Below are positions 23,208 through 30,631 of a stretch of 33,505 nt of DNA, in pieces. Within the stretch, counting starts at the first letter, position 1. Each line of letters opens with the position of its first letter. The notes beneath the pieces are model-generated. The model saw only the letters and a list, made by a program, of their open reading frames with translations. It ran no database searches and had not been told where the DNA came from. The position numbers and the translations under genes are program-made. The DNA lies in contig JAJYTW010000023.1 of the NCBI GenBank assembly GCA_021792855.1, positions 1 to 33,505 on the forward strand. The letters run 5' to 3'. The DNA is from Actinomycetes bacterium. Its GTDB lineage: Bacteria > Actinomycetota > Actinomycetes > Streptosporangiales > Streptosporangiaceae.

Positions 23208-24704
23208 TCATGCGCCCGGTGGCGGCTCCGGCGCGGGTGCGGCTGGCTGGGGCGCCCCCGATGGCCCGCTCTCCGGCGGCCCGGACGGTCCGGGACCCTG
23301 CCAGCCCGGTCCGGGACCCTGCCAGCCCGGTCCGGGCGCACCGTAAGGACCCCCTGGCATGCCGTACGGGCCGGGCGGCCCGTACGGGCCGTATCCGGGC
23401 GGTCCGGCCGCGGAGTGCCTGCTGACCACCTCGATCAGCCAGGAGATCGTGGCCGCGAGCGGCAGCAGCACCAGGAAGGTCAGGCCGCGCAGGGCGATCG
23501 CCGGCCGCCACTGCTGGCCGAGGAAGATCGTGAAGTCCCACAGGAAGTGCACCGCGATCAGCGGCAGGATGCTGCCGCCTCGCAGGTAGATCCAGACGAA
23601 CAAGGCGGCCCAGATGGCGATGCCAATGATGCCTAGCCCGTAATAGTCGTGATAGGAGCAGCGCAGCACGACCGCGACGGCCAGGATCTCCAGCACCGGC
23701 CGGCCGGCCTGGCGCAGCGTCGTGACCAGGAAGGCCAGGACAACGGATTCCTCGATGATTCCCGCCGCGATCGACGCGGCCGTGGCATAGACCAGGTAGG
23801 CCGGCCCCTGGTGGGTGGGCTGGTTCAGCTGCCCGGTAGCCAGTAGGGAGGTGATGAGGCCGCCGAGCAGGAGCGCGCCGATCGCCCAGACGGCCAGCCG
23901 GAATGCCTGGGCATACGCGGGTCGGCCATCCGGCTTGCGCGGCGGGCCGAATCCCAGGAAGCGCGGTGTTACGCCACGCCGGGCCGAGAGCAGCACGACG
24001 GCGAGCAGCGCCAGCGTCGCCGAGGCCAGTTCGCTGATCGTGGCCGGGCCGAAGACCGCCCAGCTTCCGGACGGCGCCGGGTACCGGCCGGCCAGCGTCT
24101 CGGCCCCGGCCACGACGCTGGCGCCGAAGAACAGCGCCCAGACCACGATGACCTCAAGGTAGGCGCGGCGGGCCGAGATCTGCTGCACGGCCGGCGGCGG
24201 CTGGATCGACCACCAGTGCGGGCCGGCCGGGCGGCCAACCGGCCGTGGCCACGACGAGGACTGGCCGGGGGCGGGTTCGGTCATGACCCGCTGCGGCGCG
24301 GCCTGCAGACCGGGGCCGCCATTGCCGGGCGGCGGCCACGGCACTCCCGGAGGCCAGGAACCACCCGGCGGCGGAGGCAGCCCGGGGCCAGGTGGCCACG
24401 GCGCGCCGGGCGGCGGGCCCCACGGCGCACCGGGCGGCGGCCACGAACCGGCGGGCGGCCCGGGGTAGGCCCATGGACCGGGCTGCGGCTGACCTGGCGG
24501 CGCCCAGTTGCCCGGCGGCACGGGCGGCGCCCAGTTGCCCGGCGGCACGGGCGGCGCCCAGTTGCCCGGCGGCGGAACCGGCGGCTCGGCGGACGGGGCA
24601 GACGGCTCGGCGGATGGGCCGGTCGGCTGATCAGGCCCGGGGTCGCTGCCCTGCGACTGGCCCGCCGTGTCCTCGGAGTCGCCGCCCACGTCGCTACCGG
24701 CCAA
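23208..24704 (-). CDS. CPBP-family membrane protein with Pro/Gly-rich tails
   Basis: A 498-residue protein in three parts: a disordered N-terminus (1-about 175) rich in Pro, Gly and Trp, with three exact GNWAPPVPP-type nonapeptide repeats (about 44-70); a membrane domain (about 180-430) with CPBP (CAAX protease and bacteriocin-processing) motifs IIEESVVLAFLV (EE about 316), SYHDYYGLG (His about 351) and AVHFLWDF (His about 388); and a C-terminal Pro/Gly/Tyr-rich tail with GWQGPGP repeats. The EE-xxx-R motif lacks its Arg directly after the Glu pair, as in several actinobacterial members, so activity is uncertain. The start is unclear: TTG 24704 overlaps the upstream gene's stop; GTG 24689 is an alternative. 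Confidence 0.8.
   Translation of the reverse strand: MAGSDVGGDSEDTAGQSQGSDPGPDQPTGPSAEPSAPSAEPPVPPPGNWAPPVPPGNWAPPVPPGNWAPPGQPQPGPWAYPGPPAGSWPPPGAPWGPPPGAPWPPGPGLPPPPGGSWPPGVPWPPPGNGGPGLQAAPQRVMTEPAPGQSSSWPRPVGRPAGPHWWSIQPPPAVQQISARRAYLEVIVVWALFFGASVVAGAETLAGRYPAPSGSWAVFGPATISELASATLALLAVVLLSARRGVTPRFLGFGPPRKPDGRPAYAQAFRLAVWAIGALLLGGLITSLLATGQLNQPTHQGPAYLVYATAASIAAGIIEESVVLAFLVTTLRQAGRPVLEILAVAVVLRCSYHDYYGLGIIGIAIWAALFVWIYLRGGSILPLIAVHFLWDFTIFLGQQWRPAIALRGLTFLVLLPLAATISWLIEVVSRHSAAGPPGYGPYGPPGPYGMPGGPYGAPGPGWQGPGPGWQGPGPSGPPESGPSGAPQPAAPAPEPPPGA
23294..23335 (-). repeat. Two exact 21-bp repeats coding GWQGPGP
   Basis: Adjacent identical 21-bp units at 23294-23314 and 23315-23335 lie inside the C-terminal tail of the CPBP gene; the period keeps the reading frame. 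Confidence 0.85.
24496..24576 (-). repeat. Three 27-bp repeats in the CPBP gene N-terminus
   Basis: Units at 24496-24522, 24523-24549 and 24550-24576 share the core CGGCGCCCAGTTGCCCGGCG and encode nine-residue repeats containing GNWAPP. The first two are identical, which indicates recent expansion. Confidence 0.9.
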
Positions 24705-26517
24705 CCGCGTAGCCCTGCATGCCGCGCGGATTGGCCCCCGCGTAGAGGAAACCGCCGTCGATGCTCACGGCGCTGATCCTGCCCAGCGACCACGGGCCGG
24801 ACACCGTGACGTCGTGCCCGCGGTCGCGCAGCAGGGCGATGACGTCCGCCGGCAGCCGCTCCTCCACGGTCAGCGAGCGCGGCTTCGCCTGCCTGGGATA
24901 GAAGGATGACGGGAAGTGGTCGGTGTGGAACGCCGGGAAGTCGATCGCCTCCTGGAGGTTCATGCCGAAGACGGCATGGTTCAGGAAGAAGCCCATCGTC
25001 CACTGATCCTGCTGGTCCCCGCCGGGCGTCCCGAAGGCGAGGTACGGTGCGCCGTCACGCAGCACCAGGCCCGGCGAGAGCGTCGACCTGGGCCGCCGGC
25101 CCGGTGCCAGCGAGCTAGCGAACCCCGGCGTCAGCGTGAACATCTGCCCGCGAGTGCCCAGGCAGAACCCGAGACCGGGCACGATCGGCGAACTCTGCAG
25201 CCACCCGCCGCTTGGCGTTGCCGAGACCAGGTTCCCGAACCGGTCGGCGATGTCCAGGTGACAGGTATCGCCCGGGCCGAGCGCCACGGATCCGAGGGTC
25301 GGCTCGCCGGTGCCGCCCCGAACGGCGCCCTCGGCCCCGGCACCCGGCCGCCCGGCCGGCCCGCCGAAGGCGGCCAGGGCGTACCCGGGCAGGGCAGGCC
25401 GGCGCCCGCCCGGGCTGCCTGGGTTGAGGTCGCCGGAGGCCCGGTCGCCCACCAGGCCCCGGCGCTGCGCCGCGTACTCCGGCGCGAGCAGGTCGTCCAA
25501 CGGCACGTCACTGGCCTGCGGGTCGCCGTACCAGGCCTCGCGGTCGGCGAAGGCGAGCTTCGCGCACTCGGTGATGGTGTGGATCAGTTCGGCGCTGCCC
25601 GGACCCATCCCGGCCAGGTCGAATCCATCGAGCATGGCTAGCTGCTGCAGGAACACCGGGCCCTGCCCCCAGCTACTGGTCTTGCACACGGTCAGCCCGC
25701 GGAAGTCGAGCGTCACCGGGCGCTCCACGCTCGGCCGCCAGGCGGCCAGGTCCGAGCCGGTCAGCAGGCCGCGCTGCGGACGGCCGGTCGCGTCCATGAT
25801 CTGAGCGCTGGCCAGGTAGCGGTCGATCGCCTCCGCGACGAAGCCCTCGTACCAGATCCGGCTGGCCGCCTCGATCTGCTCGTCCCGGTCGGCCGAGGCC
25901 GCCTCGGCCTCGGCGAGCACCCGGCTGTAGGTAGCCGCGAGCGCCTTGTTGGCAAACCGGCTGCCCGCGGCCGGAACACCGTCGGCCAGGTAGATCTCGG
26001 CCGATGTCGGCCAGTGCTCGGTGAAGGTGTCCGCCATCGCACCGATGGCCTCGCTGACCCGGTGCAGCACGGGATAGCCGTCGCCCGCATACCCGATCGC
26101 GTACTTCAGTACCTCGCGCAGCGGCATGGTGCCGTACCGCCGCAGCAGCAGCATCCAGGTGCCGAACGCCGCCGGGACGGTCGCGGGCAGCAGTCCGTTG
26201 CCGGGAATCAGGTCGATGCCCAGCGCCTCGAAGGCCTCCGGCGTGGCCGCCGCGGGCGCCACGCCCTGCCCGTTCAGCACGAACGTGCCGCCCTCGGCGG
26301 CGCTGTAGCCGATGACCGGGACCTCGCCGCCCGGGCCGTTCAGATGGGGTTCGACGATCTGGAGCACCAGGCCGGTGGCGACCGCGGCGTCGAACGCGTT
26401 GCCGCCGGCCTCAAGCACCGCCATCCCGGCTCCGGAAGCCAGCCAGTGGGTGGACGCCACCATCCCGAATGTCCCCGCGAGCTGCGGACGTGTGGTGAAC
26501 TCCTGGCTGTCAGCCAC
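24694..26517 (-). CDS. Gamma-glutamyltransferase family (Ntn hydrolase) protein
   Basis: A 607-residue protein of the GGT family. The large-subunit region starts GTFGMVASTHWLASGAGMAV followed by EAGGNAFDAAVATGLVLQIV. The autoprocessing nucleophile is the Thr in GPGDTCHLDIADRFGN (about residue 417), which would become the N-terminus of the small subunit. SATPSGGWLQSSPIVPGLGF and YLAFGTPGGDQQDQWTMGFF are standard small-subunit segments. An insertion rich in Gly/Pro/Ala (GGRRPALPGYALAAFGGPAG) precedes the Thr. No signal peptide is seen, so it is likely cytoplasmic, as in YwrD-like enzymes. The GTG at 26517 has GGAG 6 nt upstream; a further upstream start would add 42 atypical residues. Confidence 0.88.
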   Translation of the reverse strand: MADSQEFTTRPQLAGTFGMVASTHWLASGAGMAVLEAGGNAFDAAVATGLVLQIVEPHLNGPGGEVPVIGYSAAEGGTFVLNGQGVAPAAATPEAFEALGIDLIPGNGLLPATVPAAFGTWMLLLRRYGTMPLREVLKYAIGYAGDGYPVLHRVSEAIGAMADTFTEHWPTSAEIYLADGVPAAGSRFANKALAATYSRVLAEAEAASADRDEQIEAASRIWYEGFVAEAIDRYLASAQIMDATGRPQRGLLTGSDLAAWRPSVERPVTLDFRGLTVCKTSSWGQGPVFLQQLAMLDGFDLAGMGPGSAELIHTITECAKLAFADREAWYGDPQASDVPLDDLLAPEYAAQRRGLVGDRASGDLNPGSPGGRRPALPGYALAAFGGPAGRPGAGAEGAVRGGTGEPTLGSVALGPGDTCHLDIADRFGNLVSATPSGGWLQSSPIVPGLGFCLGTRGQMFTLTPGFASSLAPGRRPRSTLSPGLVLRDGAPYLAFGTPGGDQQDQWTMGFFLNHAVFGMNLQEAIDFPAFHTDHFPSSFYPRQAKPRSLTVEERLPADVIALLRDRGHDVTVSGPWSLGRISAVSIDGGFLYAGANPRGMQGYAVGR

Positions 26518-26844
26518 TGGCGACTCCGATTCCACGACGTGATCTGCCCGGGCACGTCCCGCGCACGCTGTGCACGCATGCCGCGGCAAGAAGGATATTC
26601 CCGTTATCTGACGGCCCCAGCCTAGGGCACGGTGCCATACCACAAGAACATCCCAGCGGCGTATCGATGCCTACGTGTTATATCAGCCGCTTATTGCCGA
26701 TAATCCAAATAGCGGACAACGGCGAGCCGCGATGGCCCGCTCATGCCGATATCAGATACTCGCTATCGGGACCGGCTTCCGCCCAGTGGCGGCCGATGCT
26801 TCGCCGGCCGCCACGCTGCCAGCCAACCGAGGGAGACGATCAGC
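26518..26844. promoter_or_regulatory. 327-bp divergent intergenic region, relatively AT-rich
   Basis: The region separates the gamma-glutamyltransferase gene (minus) from the DUF4232 array (plus). About 26590-26770 is noticeably less GC-rich and contains several -10-like stretches (GTTATAT near 26677, GATAAT near 26699) but no -35/-10 pair I would defend. An interrupted inverted repeat CCGATA (26746-26751) ... TATCGG (26764-26769) may be a regulator site. No gene is seen. Confidence 0.4.
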
Positions 26845-27483
26845 ATGAGCCCGCTCAGTTCGGTCGCGCGGCGCGGTGCCGCCTGCTGCGCCATGGCCGT
26901 CGTCGCCACCCTCGCCGCGGCGTGCTCGGGCGGCGGGTCGGGTACCGGCGGCGCCACCCCGCACAGCACCACGTCATCGCCAGGCACGCCGTCGCCCAGT
27001 GCCAGTGCGCCCGCGCCCAGTGCCTCGCCGTCGGCGACCGGTTCCGCGACGGTCACCGCCTGCGCGACCGCCGGACTCCGGGTGACAACCGGGCAGAGCC
27101 AGGGCGCGGCCGGCACCAGTTACACGAACATCGACTTCACGAACGTCTCCGGGTCCACCTGCACGCTCGGCGGGTACCCGGGGGTCTCCCTGGTCACCGC
27201 GGGAAGCAGTGCCGGGACTCAGATCGGCGCCGCGGCCAGGCGGATGCCGACGACCCCGGTCCGCACGATCACGCTGGCTCCGGGGCAGGTCGCGCACGCG
27301 AGCCTGGGCGTGGTTGATGCGGGAAACTTCAGCCAGTCTGCCTGCAAACCGGTCACCGCCCACTGGCTCAAGGTGTTCCCGCCGAACCAGTACACCGCCG
27401 CCTACCTGCCATTCACCACGCAGACCTGCTCGCTCGCCAGCCAGAAGACCCTGATCATCCAGGCCATCTCGCCGGGAGCCTGA
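26845..27483 (+). CDS. DUF4232 lipoprotein, first of four
   Basis: A 212-residue secreted lipoprotein: signal peptide with lipobox LAAAC (Cys27), a Ser/Thr/Pro/Ala linker (28-about 75), then a DUF4232 beta-sandwich domain. Conserved segments are AAGTSYTNIDFTNVSGSTCT, LGGYPGVSLVTAG, GAAARRMP, ITLAPGQVAHASLGVVDAGN, CKPVTAHWLKVFPPNQ and a final TQTC. Four Cys of the mature domain (in TACAT, STCTL, SACKP and TQTC) are conserved across the array and could form two disulfides. DUF4232 is widespread in actinomycete envelopes and has no known function. ATG 26845 has GGGAGA 8 nt upstream. A short hairpin (27487-27505) follows the stop. Confidence 0.88.
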   Translation: MSPLSSVARRGAACCAMAVVATLAAACSGGGSGTGGATPHSTTSSPGTPSPSASAPAPSASPSATGSATVTACATAGLRVTTGQSQGAAGTSYTNIDFTNVSGSTCTLGGYPGVSLVTAGSSAGTQIGAAARRMPTTPVRTITLAPGQVAHASLGVVDAGNFSQSACKPVTAHWLKVFPPNQYTAAYLPFTTQTCSLASQKTLIIQAISPGA

Positions 27484-27486
27484 TTT

Positions 27487-27505
27487 ACGCCGGAATTAAC
27501 GGCGT
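27487..27505 (+). terminator. Short hairpin after the first DUF4232 gene
   Basis: Arms ACGCCG (27487-27492) and CGGCGT (27500-27505) around a 7-nt AT-rich loop (GAATTAA) begin 4 nt after the stop. It is weak, and could be a partial terminator or a processing site. Confidence 0.35.
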
Positions 27506-27687
27506 GGCAATCATTGGGCATCGCCATGTCCCGCGTTACGGCGCGAACCGGATTACCGGGTCATGCCGCAATCTTCCGGTCGCCGACGAAAGTGACGACA
27601 ACCACAGCGCCCCGATGATCGTCTTCACCGATGAGACGAGCCTTCCGGGGCTCGCTCGCGGGGGTGATCTCGAAAGGGGGCGGCGGC

Positions 27688-28485
27688 ATGAGCATTCTCC
27701 TCGGCCGGTTCGGTGGTCACGAGAGCGGGCGCCGGCCCGGCACCAGGTCGGCACGGTGGACGCTCGGCGCGATCGTCGGCTGCGGCTGCCTGCTGACGGC
27801 TGCCTGCAGCGGCCCGGCACCGCACTCGGCCGCGGCCGGGCAGGTGGCGGGCCACACCTCGGCGGGCGGGCATGACTCCGGCGGCGCGGCAGGCTCGGGC
27901 ACCGGCGCCGGGTCGGGGACCGGGAGCGCTCCCGGTCCGGCCAGATCGGCCCGCGCGAGCGGCCGGCCCCGTCCGCAGCCGACCAGCGCCCAGCAGCTTG
28001 CGGCGCCGCAGCCCACCACGCCGCCGGTACCGACCTGCCAGACCGGATGGCTGCAGGGCGCTGTCGGTGCGCCCAACGGTGCAGCGGGGACGTTCTATTA
28101 CCCGGTGGAACTCAGCAATGTGTCGGCCGCGGCCTGCACTCTGTACGGCTATCCGGGCGTGTCGGTCATGACCAGCCCGACCGGCACCCAGGTCGGCCCG
28201 GCGGCCGCCCGGATACCCACCTTCGGCCCGCGGCTCATCACCCTGGCGCCCGGCCAGAGCGCGCACGCCTCGCTGCAGCTACCCGACCCCGGTGACTTCG
28301 GCCCTGGCGTCTGCAAGCCGGCCACGGTGCACTGGCTCAGGGTCTATCCGCCCGGCCAGGCGGCGCCGCTCTATATCAGCGTGCCAACGTCGATCGACCC
28401 CATGCAGATCTGCACCGGGACCAATCTGCACGGCGTTATCGCCCTCGGTATTTTTGTCGTTCTTTCCGGGGCAACCGGACCCTGA
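27688..28485 (+). CDS. DUF4232 lipoprotein, second of four
   Basis: A 265-residue lipoprotein with a basic N-terminus, a hydrophobic stretch and lipobox LTAAC (Cys40), then a long Gly/Ala/Ser/Pro linker (about 41-125), the longest of the four paralogues. The DUF4232 domain follows: GAAGTFYYPVELSNVSAAAC, TLYGYPGVSVMTSPTGTQVG, LITLAPGQSAHASLQLPDPG, CKPATVHWLRVYPPGQ and MQIC. The four mature-domain Cys match the neighbours. ATG 27688 follows AAAGGGGG with good spacing; the frame is open upstream, but those residues do not resemble a signal peptide. A 204-bp gap separates it from the first copy, so it may have its own promoter. Confidence 0.88.
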   Translation: MSILLGRFGGHESGRRPGTRSARWTLGAIVGCGCLLTAACSGPAPHSAAAGQVAGHTSAGGHDSGGAAGSGTGAGSGTGSAPGPARSARASGRPRPQPTSAQQLAAPQPTTPPVPTCQTGWLQGAVGAPNGAAGTFYYPVELSNVSAAACTLYGYPGVSVMTSPTGTQVGPAAARIPTFGPRLITLAPGQSAHASLQLPDPGDFGPGVCKPATVHWLRVYPPGQAAPLYISVPTSIDPMQICTGTNLHGVIALGIFVVLSGATGP

Positions 28486-28653
28486 CGGCTATTTCGAGCA
28501 CACCCCGGTCAGTGCCGTAAAGCGGATACCGAACAACCGTCAAGAGTTATTCAGCGTCGTTACAGATGAGGCCGTGCCGCGCGATGCTGGCGGTATTGAC
28601 CGTGGTCCGTCGCGCAGCGGCCGGACCAGGACGGGGTTAGGCGGCGATCCACG

Positions 28654-29295
28654 ATGGACCAAACGACGAGGAACAACGGCCGGGCCCGCCGACGGGCGGT
28701 TGCCCCGGCTATCCGGTGCGGCCTAATGTGCGGGGTCGCGCTCGTGGTCGCCGCGTGCGGGCTGCAAAAGGGGCCGCAGGCCGGGCATCCGCATACCGCG
28801 GGCACCCGTGCCGCCGGATCGCACACCCGTGCGGCCGGCCCGGCCTGCACGCCCGGTGACCTGAAGATCACCCTGGACGTGCATGCCGCCGGCGTGGCGG
28901 CAGGCACGTCCTACCTGCCGGTCGACTTCACCAATAGCTCGGCGAACGACTGCACGCTCGACGGGTTCCCGCTGGTCACGCTGACAACCGGGCAGTCCGG
29001 CCAGCAGGTCGGCGCGGCCGCCACCGCCGACCATAGCGTCACGCCGCCGAACCTGAACCTGCCAGCCGGTCACACCGCGCACATCTGGCTGCATGTGACC
29101 AGCGTCGCCAACATGCCGGCCGCTCAGTGCAGTCCGGTCACCGCCGCCGGATTCCGGATTACCCTGCCCGGCCAGGCCGGCGCGATCTTCCTCGGCTTCC
29201 CGGTCACCACCTGCGCCAAGCCCGTGCACGGCACGGACGTCCTGACCGTGGAGCCGTTCCAGGCCGGCAAGGCGCGGCGCGGCACCGCGCAGTAA
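28654..29295 (+). CDS. DUF4232 lipoprotein, third of four
   Basis: A 213-residue lipoprotein. A 24-residue basic leader (RARRRAVAPAIR) precedes the hydrophobic core and lipobox VVAAC (Cys35). The linker is His/Gly/Thr-rich and shorter (about 36-65), and the DUF4232 domain is the most divergent of the four: GVAAGTSYLPVDFTNSSAND, CTLDGFPLVTLTTGQSGQQV, LPAGHTAHIWLHVTSVANMP and CSPVTAAGFRITLPGQ. The four Cys are retained. The ribosome binding site is weak (AGGCGG), leaving the start slightly uncertain. The next copy lies 70 bp downstream and may share its transcript. Confidence 0.85.
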   Translation: MDQTTRNNGRARRRAVAPAIRCGLMCGVALVVAACGLQKGPQAGHPHTAGTRAAGSHTRAAGPACTPGDLKITLDVHAAGVAAGTSYLPVDFTNSSANDCTLDGFPLVTLTTGQSGQQVGAAATADHSVTPPNLNLPAGHTAHIWLHVTSVANMPAAQCSPVTAAGFRITLPGQAGAIFLGFPVTTCAKPVHGTDVLTVEPFQAGKARRGTAQ

Positions 29296-29365
29296 CCGCC
29301 GGCGACAGCATTCCGTCGTTCCCGCTGAAATAACTATCTGAATCACACACCAGGAGAAGGTAATC

Positions 29366-29938
29366 ATGCGAATGACCACCCGGGCCGTCATCGCGGCGGC
29401 CGCCATCGCCTGCTCGGCGGCCGCCGCCGCACCCGCACTCGCCGCGCAGGCATCGGCCGCGCGAGGAACGGCTGCGGTGGCCACCGCCAGGCACCACGCC
29501 CCGCCGCACTGCGCGTCCTACAACACCACGACCTGGTTCGGCCTCGGCCTTGGCGGCGGCGCCGCCGGGACGATCTACTACCCGATTGAGTTCAGCAACA
29601 CCGGACACCGTGCCTGCACGATGTACGGATTCCCCGGCGTCTGGGCGGTGACCAACTCCGGCCGCACGATCGGCTACCCGGCCACGCATCAGGGCAGGCC
29701 CCGGCTCGTGACGCTCCGGCCGGGCCAGACCGCGCACGCCATCCTCGGCATCGTCGAGGCCGGCAACATCGCCGGGTGCCGGATCGCCCACAACGCCTAC
29801 CTGAAGATCTACGCGCCGCATCAGCGCGCGGCAACGCGAATCCCGGCGTTCACGTTCGACGCCTGCTGGAACCGCAGCGTGCTGCGGGTCGGCCCGGTCC
29901 GCCCGGGCACCGGCATTCCGGGGTACACCACGTCCTGA
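29366..29938 (+). CDS. Secreted DUF4232 protein, fourth of four (not a lipoprotein)
   Basis: A 190-residue secreted protein with an ordinary Sec signal peptide (MRMTTRAVIAAAAIACSAAA, cleavage likely after ALA near residue 26) instead of a lipobox, and almost no linker. The DUF4232 domain starts at about 48: GGGAAGTIYYPIEFSNTGHR, ACTMYGFPGVWAVTNSGRTI, RLVTLRPGQTAHAILGIVEA, AYLKIYAPHQRAATRIPAFT and FDACWN. Four mature Cys are conserved. It is the only copy expected to be released rather than anchored, and it has the best ribosome binding site of the set (GGAGAAGG). A perfect 32-bp palindrome begins 9 bp after the stop. Confidence 0.88.
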   Translation: MRMTTRAVIAAAAIACSAAAAAPALAAQASAARGTAAVATARHHAPPHCASYNTTTWFGLGLGGGAAGTIYYPIEFSNTGHRACTMYGFPGVWAVTNSGRTIGYPATHQGRPRLVTLRPGQTAHAILGIVEAGNIAGCRIAHNAYLKIYAPHQRAATRIPAFTFDACWNRSVLRVGPVRPGTGIPGYTTS

Positions 29939-29946
29939 CCCGACTG

Positions 29947-29978
29947 GCGGGCCGGCCGCCGCGCGGCGGCCGGCCCGC
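29947..29978. terminator. Perfect 32-bp palindrome after the DUF4232 array
   Basis: The left arm GCGGGCCGGCCGCCGC (29947-29962) is followed without a spacer by its exact reverse complement (29963-29978). It probably folds into a stable hairpin that ends the DUF4232 transcript. Confidence 0.6.
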
Positions 29979-30032
29979 GCCACGCTGCCGACGGCCTTTC
30001 GGCGCCGGGGCGACACCGCCGCCCCGGCGACC

Positions 30033-30134
30033 CGCCGATGCTCGGGGGCGGCTCCGGCCCCGCCGGCGCTCGGGCGGCACCGGCCCCGCCGGTAACCCGC
30101 CGGCGCTCGGGCGGCACCGGCCCCGCCGGTAAGG
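30033..30134. repeat. 37-bp tandem repeat (two full copies and one degenerate)
   Basis: Full copies at 30061-30097 and 30098-30134 differ only in their last bases; a shortened, diverged copy precedes them (30033-30060). The period is not a multiple of 3 and the sequence is non-coding. The last copy ends in TAAGGT, the -10-like hexamer of the following gene. Confidence 0.8.
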
Positions 30135-30135
30135 T
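30130..30135 (+). promoter_or_regulatory. Candidate -10 hexamer TAAGGT at the end of the tandem repeat
   Basis: TAAGGT ends 7 nt before ATG 30143. The equivalent position of the previous repeat copy reads TAACCC and would not work, so the promoter appears only in the last copy. Confidence 0.45.
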
Positions 30136-30142
30136 TCTTGGC

Positions 30143-30484
30143 ATGAGCGATCTGGCGGATCTTGACGCGCTCTCCTCGCGCGAACTGCACGACCTCGCCG
30201 TGCACCGGGCCCGGCATCACATGGACCTGGCTTTTCTGTGGGAGTTGCTGCGGGCACTGCCGGCCGGCGAGGCCGCAGCCGGCCGTCCGGAGCACGCTCA
30301 GGCCGACGCGATGAAGCTATCGCTGCTGATCGGGGACGCGATCGACGCCGGGGACGAGGATGTGGCGGACGCGCTCCGGCCCCTGTACCTGGATTACCTG
30401 ACCAAGCACCGGGCCGATCTAGACGAGATCTGGCGCCATATGCACGACCAGGACCAGCAGAAGCCGGAGCACTCCGGAGCCTGA
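30143..30484 (+). CDS. Small acidic helical protein of unknown function
   Basis: A 113-residue soluble protein, predicted mostly alpha-helical, with MSDLADLDALSSRELHDLAV, HRARHHMDLAFLWELLRALP, AMKLSLLIGDAIDAGDEDVA and RPLYLDYLTKHRADLDEIWR. It is rich in Asp/Glu/His/Leu and has no signal peptide or membrane helix. I do not recognise the family; the ELHDLAVHRARHH start resembles small actinomycete-specific hypothetical proteins. It is translated from ATG without a Shine-Dalgarno sequence and followed by two strong hairpins, so it looks like a separate short transcript. Confidence 0.72.
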   Translation: MSDLADLDALSSRELHDLAVHRARHHMDLAFLWELLRALPAGEAAAGRPEHAQADAMKLSLLIGDAIDAGDEDVADALRPLYLDYLTKHRADLDEIWRHMHDQDQQKPEHSGA

Positions 30485-30523
30485 CCGCGGCGGTCCTGGG
30501 CGCCGGGATCGGCAGAACGGGCT

Positions 30524-30559
30524 GCGGGGCCGCCGGCACAACTGTGCCGGCGGCCCCGC
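30524..30559. terminator. Strong bidirectional hairpin
   Basis: Perfect 16-bp arms, GCGGGGCCGCCGGCAC (30524-30539) and its complement (30544-30559), around AACT, between two convergent genes. Confidence 0.7.
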
Positions 30560-30580
30560 GGCGCTGTCAGCGCATAGGCC

Positions 30581-30615
30581 GGGCTGGCGGCCGGGCAAGG
30601 GCCGGCCGCCAGCCC
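30581..30615. terminator. Second hairpin in the same convergent gap
   Basis: Perfect 14-bp arms GGGCTGGCGGCCGG (30581-30594) and CCGGCCGCCAGCCC (30602-30615) with a 7-nt loop (GCAAGGG). It lies next to the yceI stop and probably serves the minus-strand gene. Confidence 0.65.
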
Positions 30616-30631
30616 GAGATGCTGGCCGGGA

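Noticed and set aside
23208-24704. CPBP protein considered as an abortive-infection (Abi) defence gene
   Set aside because: The family name overlaps, but there is no toxin partner, phage gene or other defence gene nearby, and the architecture fits ordinary actinomycete membrane proteins.
26518-26844. AT-richer intergenic stretch considered as an inserted element or attachment site
   Set aside because: No direct repeats, tRNA or integrase; it fits a divergent promoter region.
28486-28653. Possible small RNA or hairpin between the second and third DUF4232 genes
   Set aside because: Only short, imperfect complementary segments are visible; there is no strong stem or promoter.
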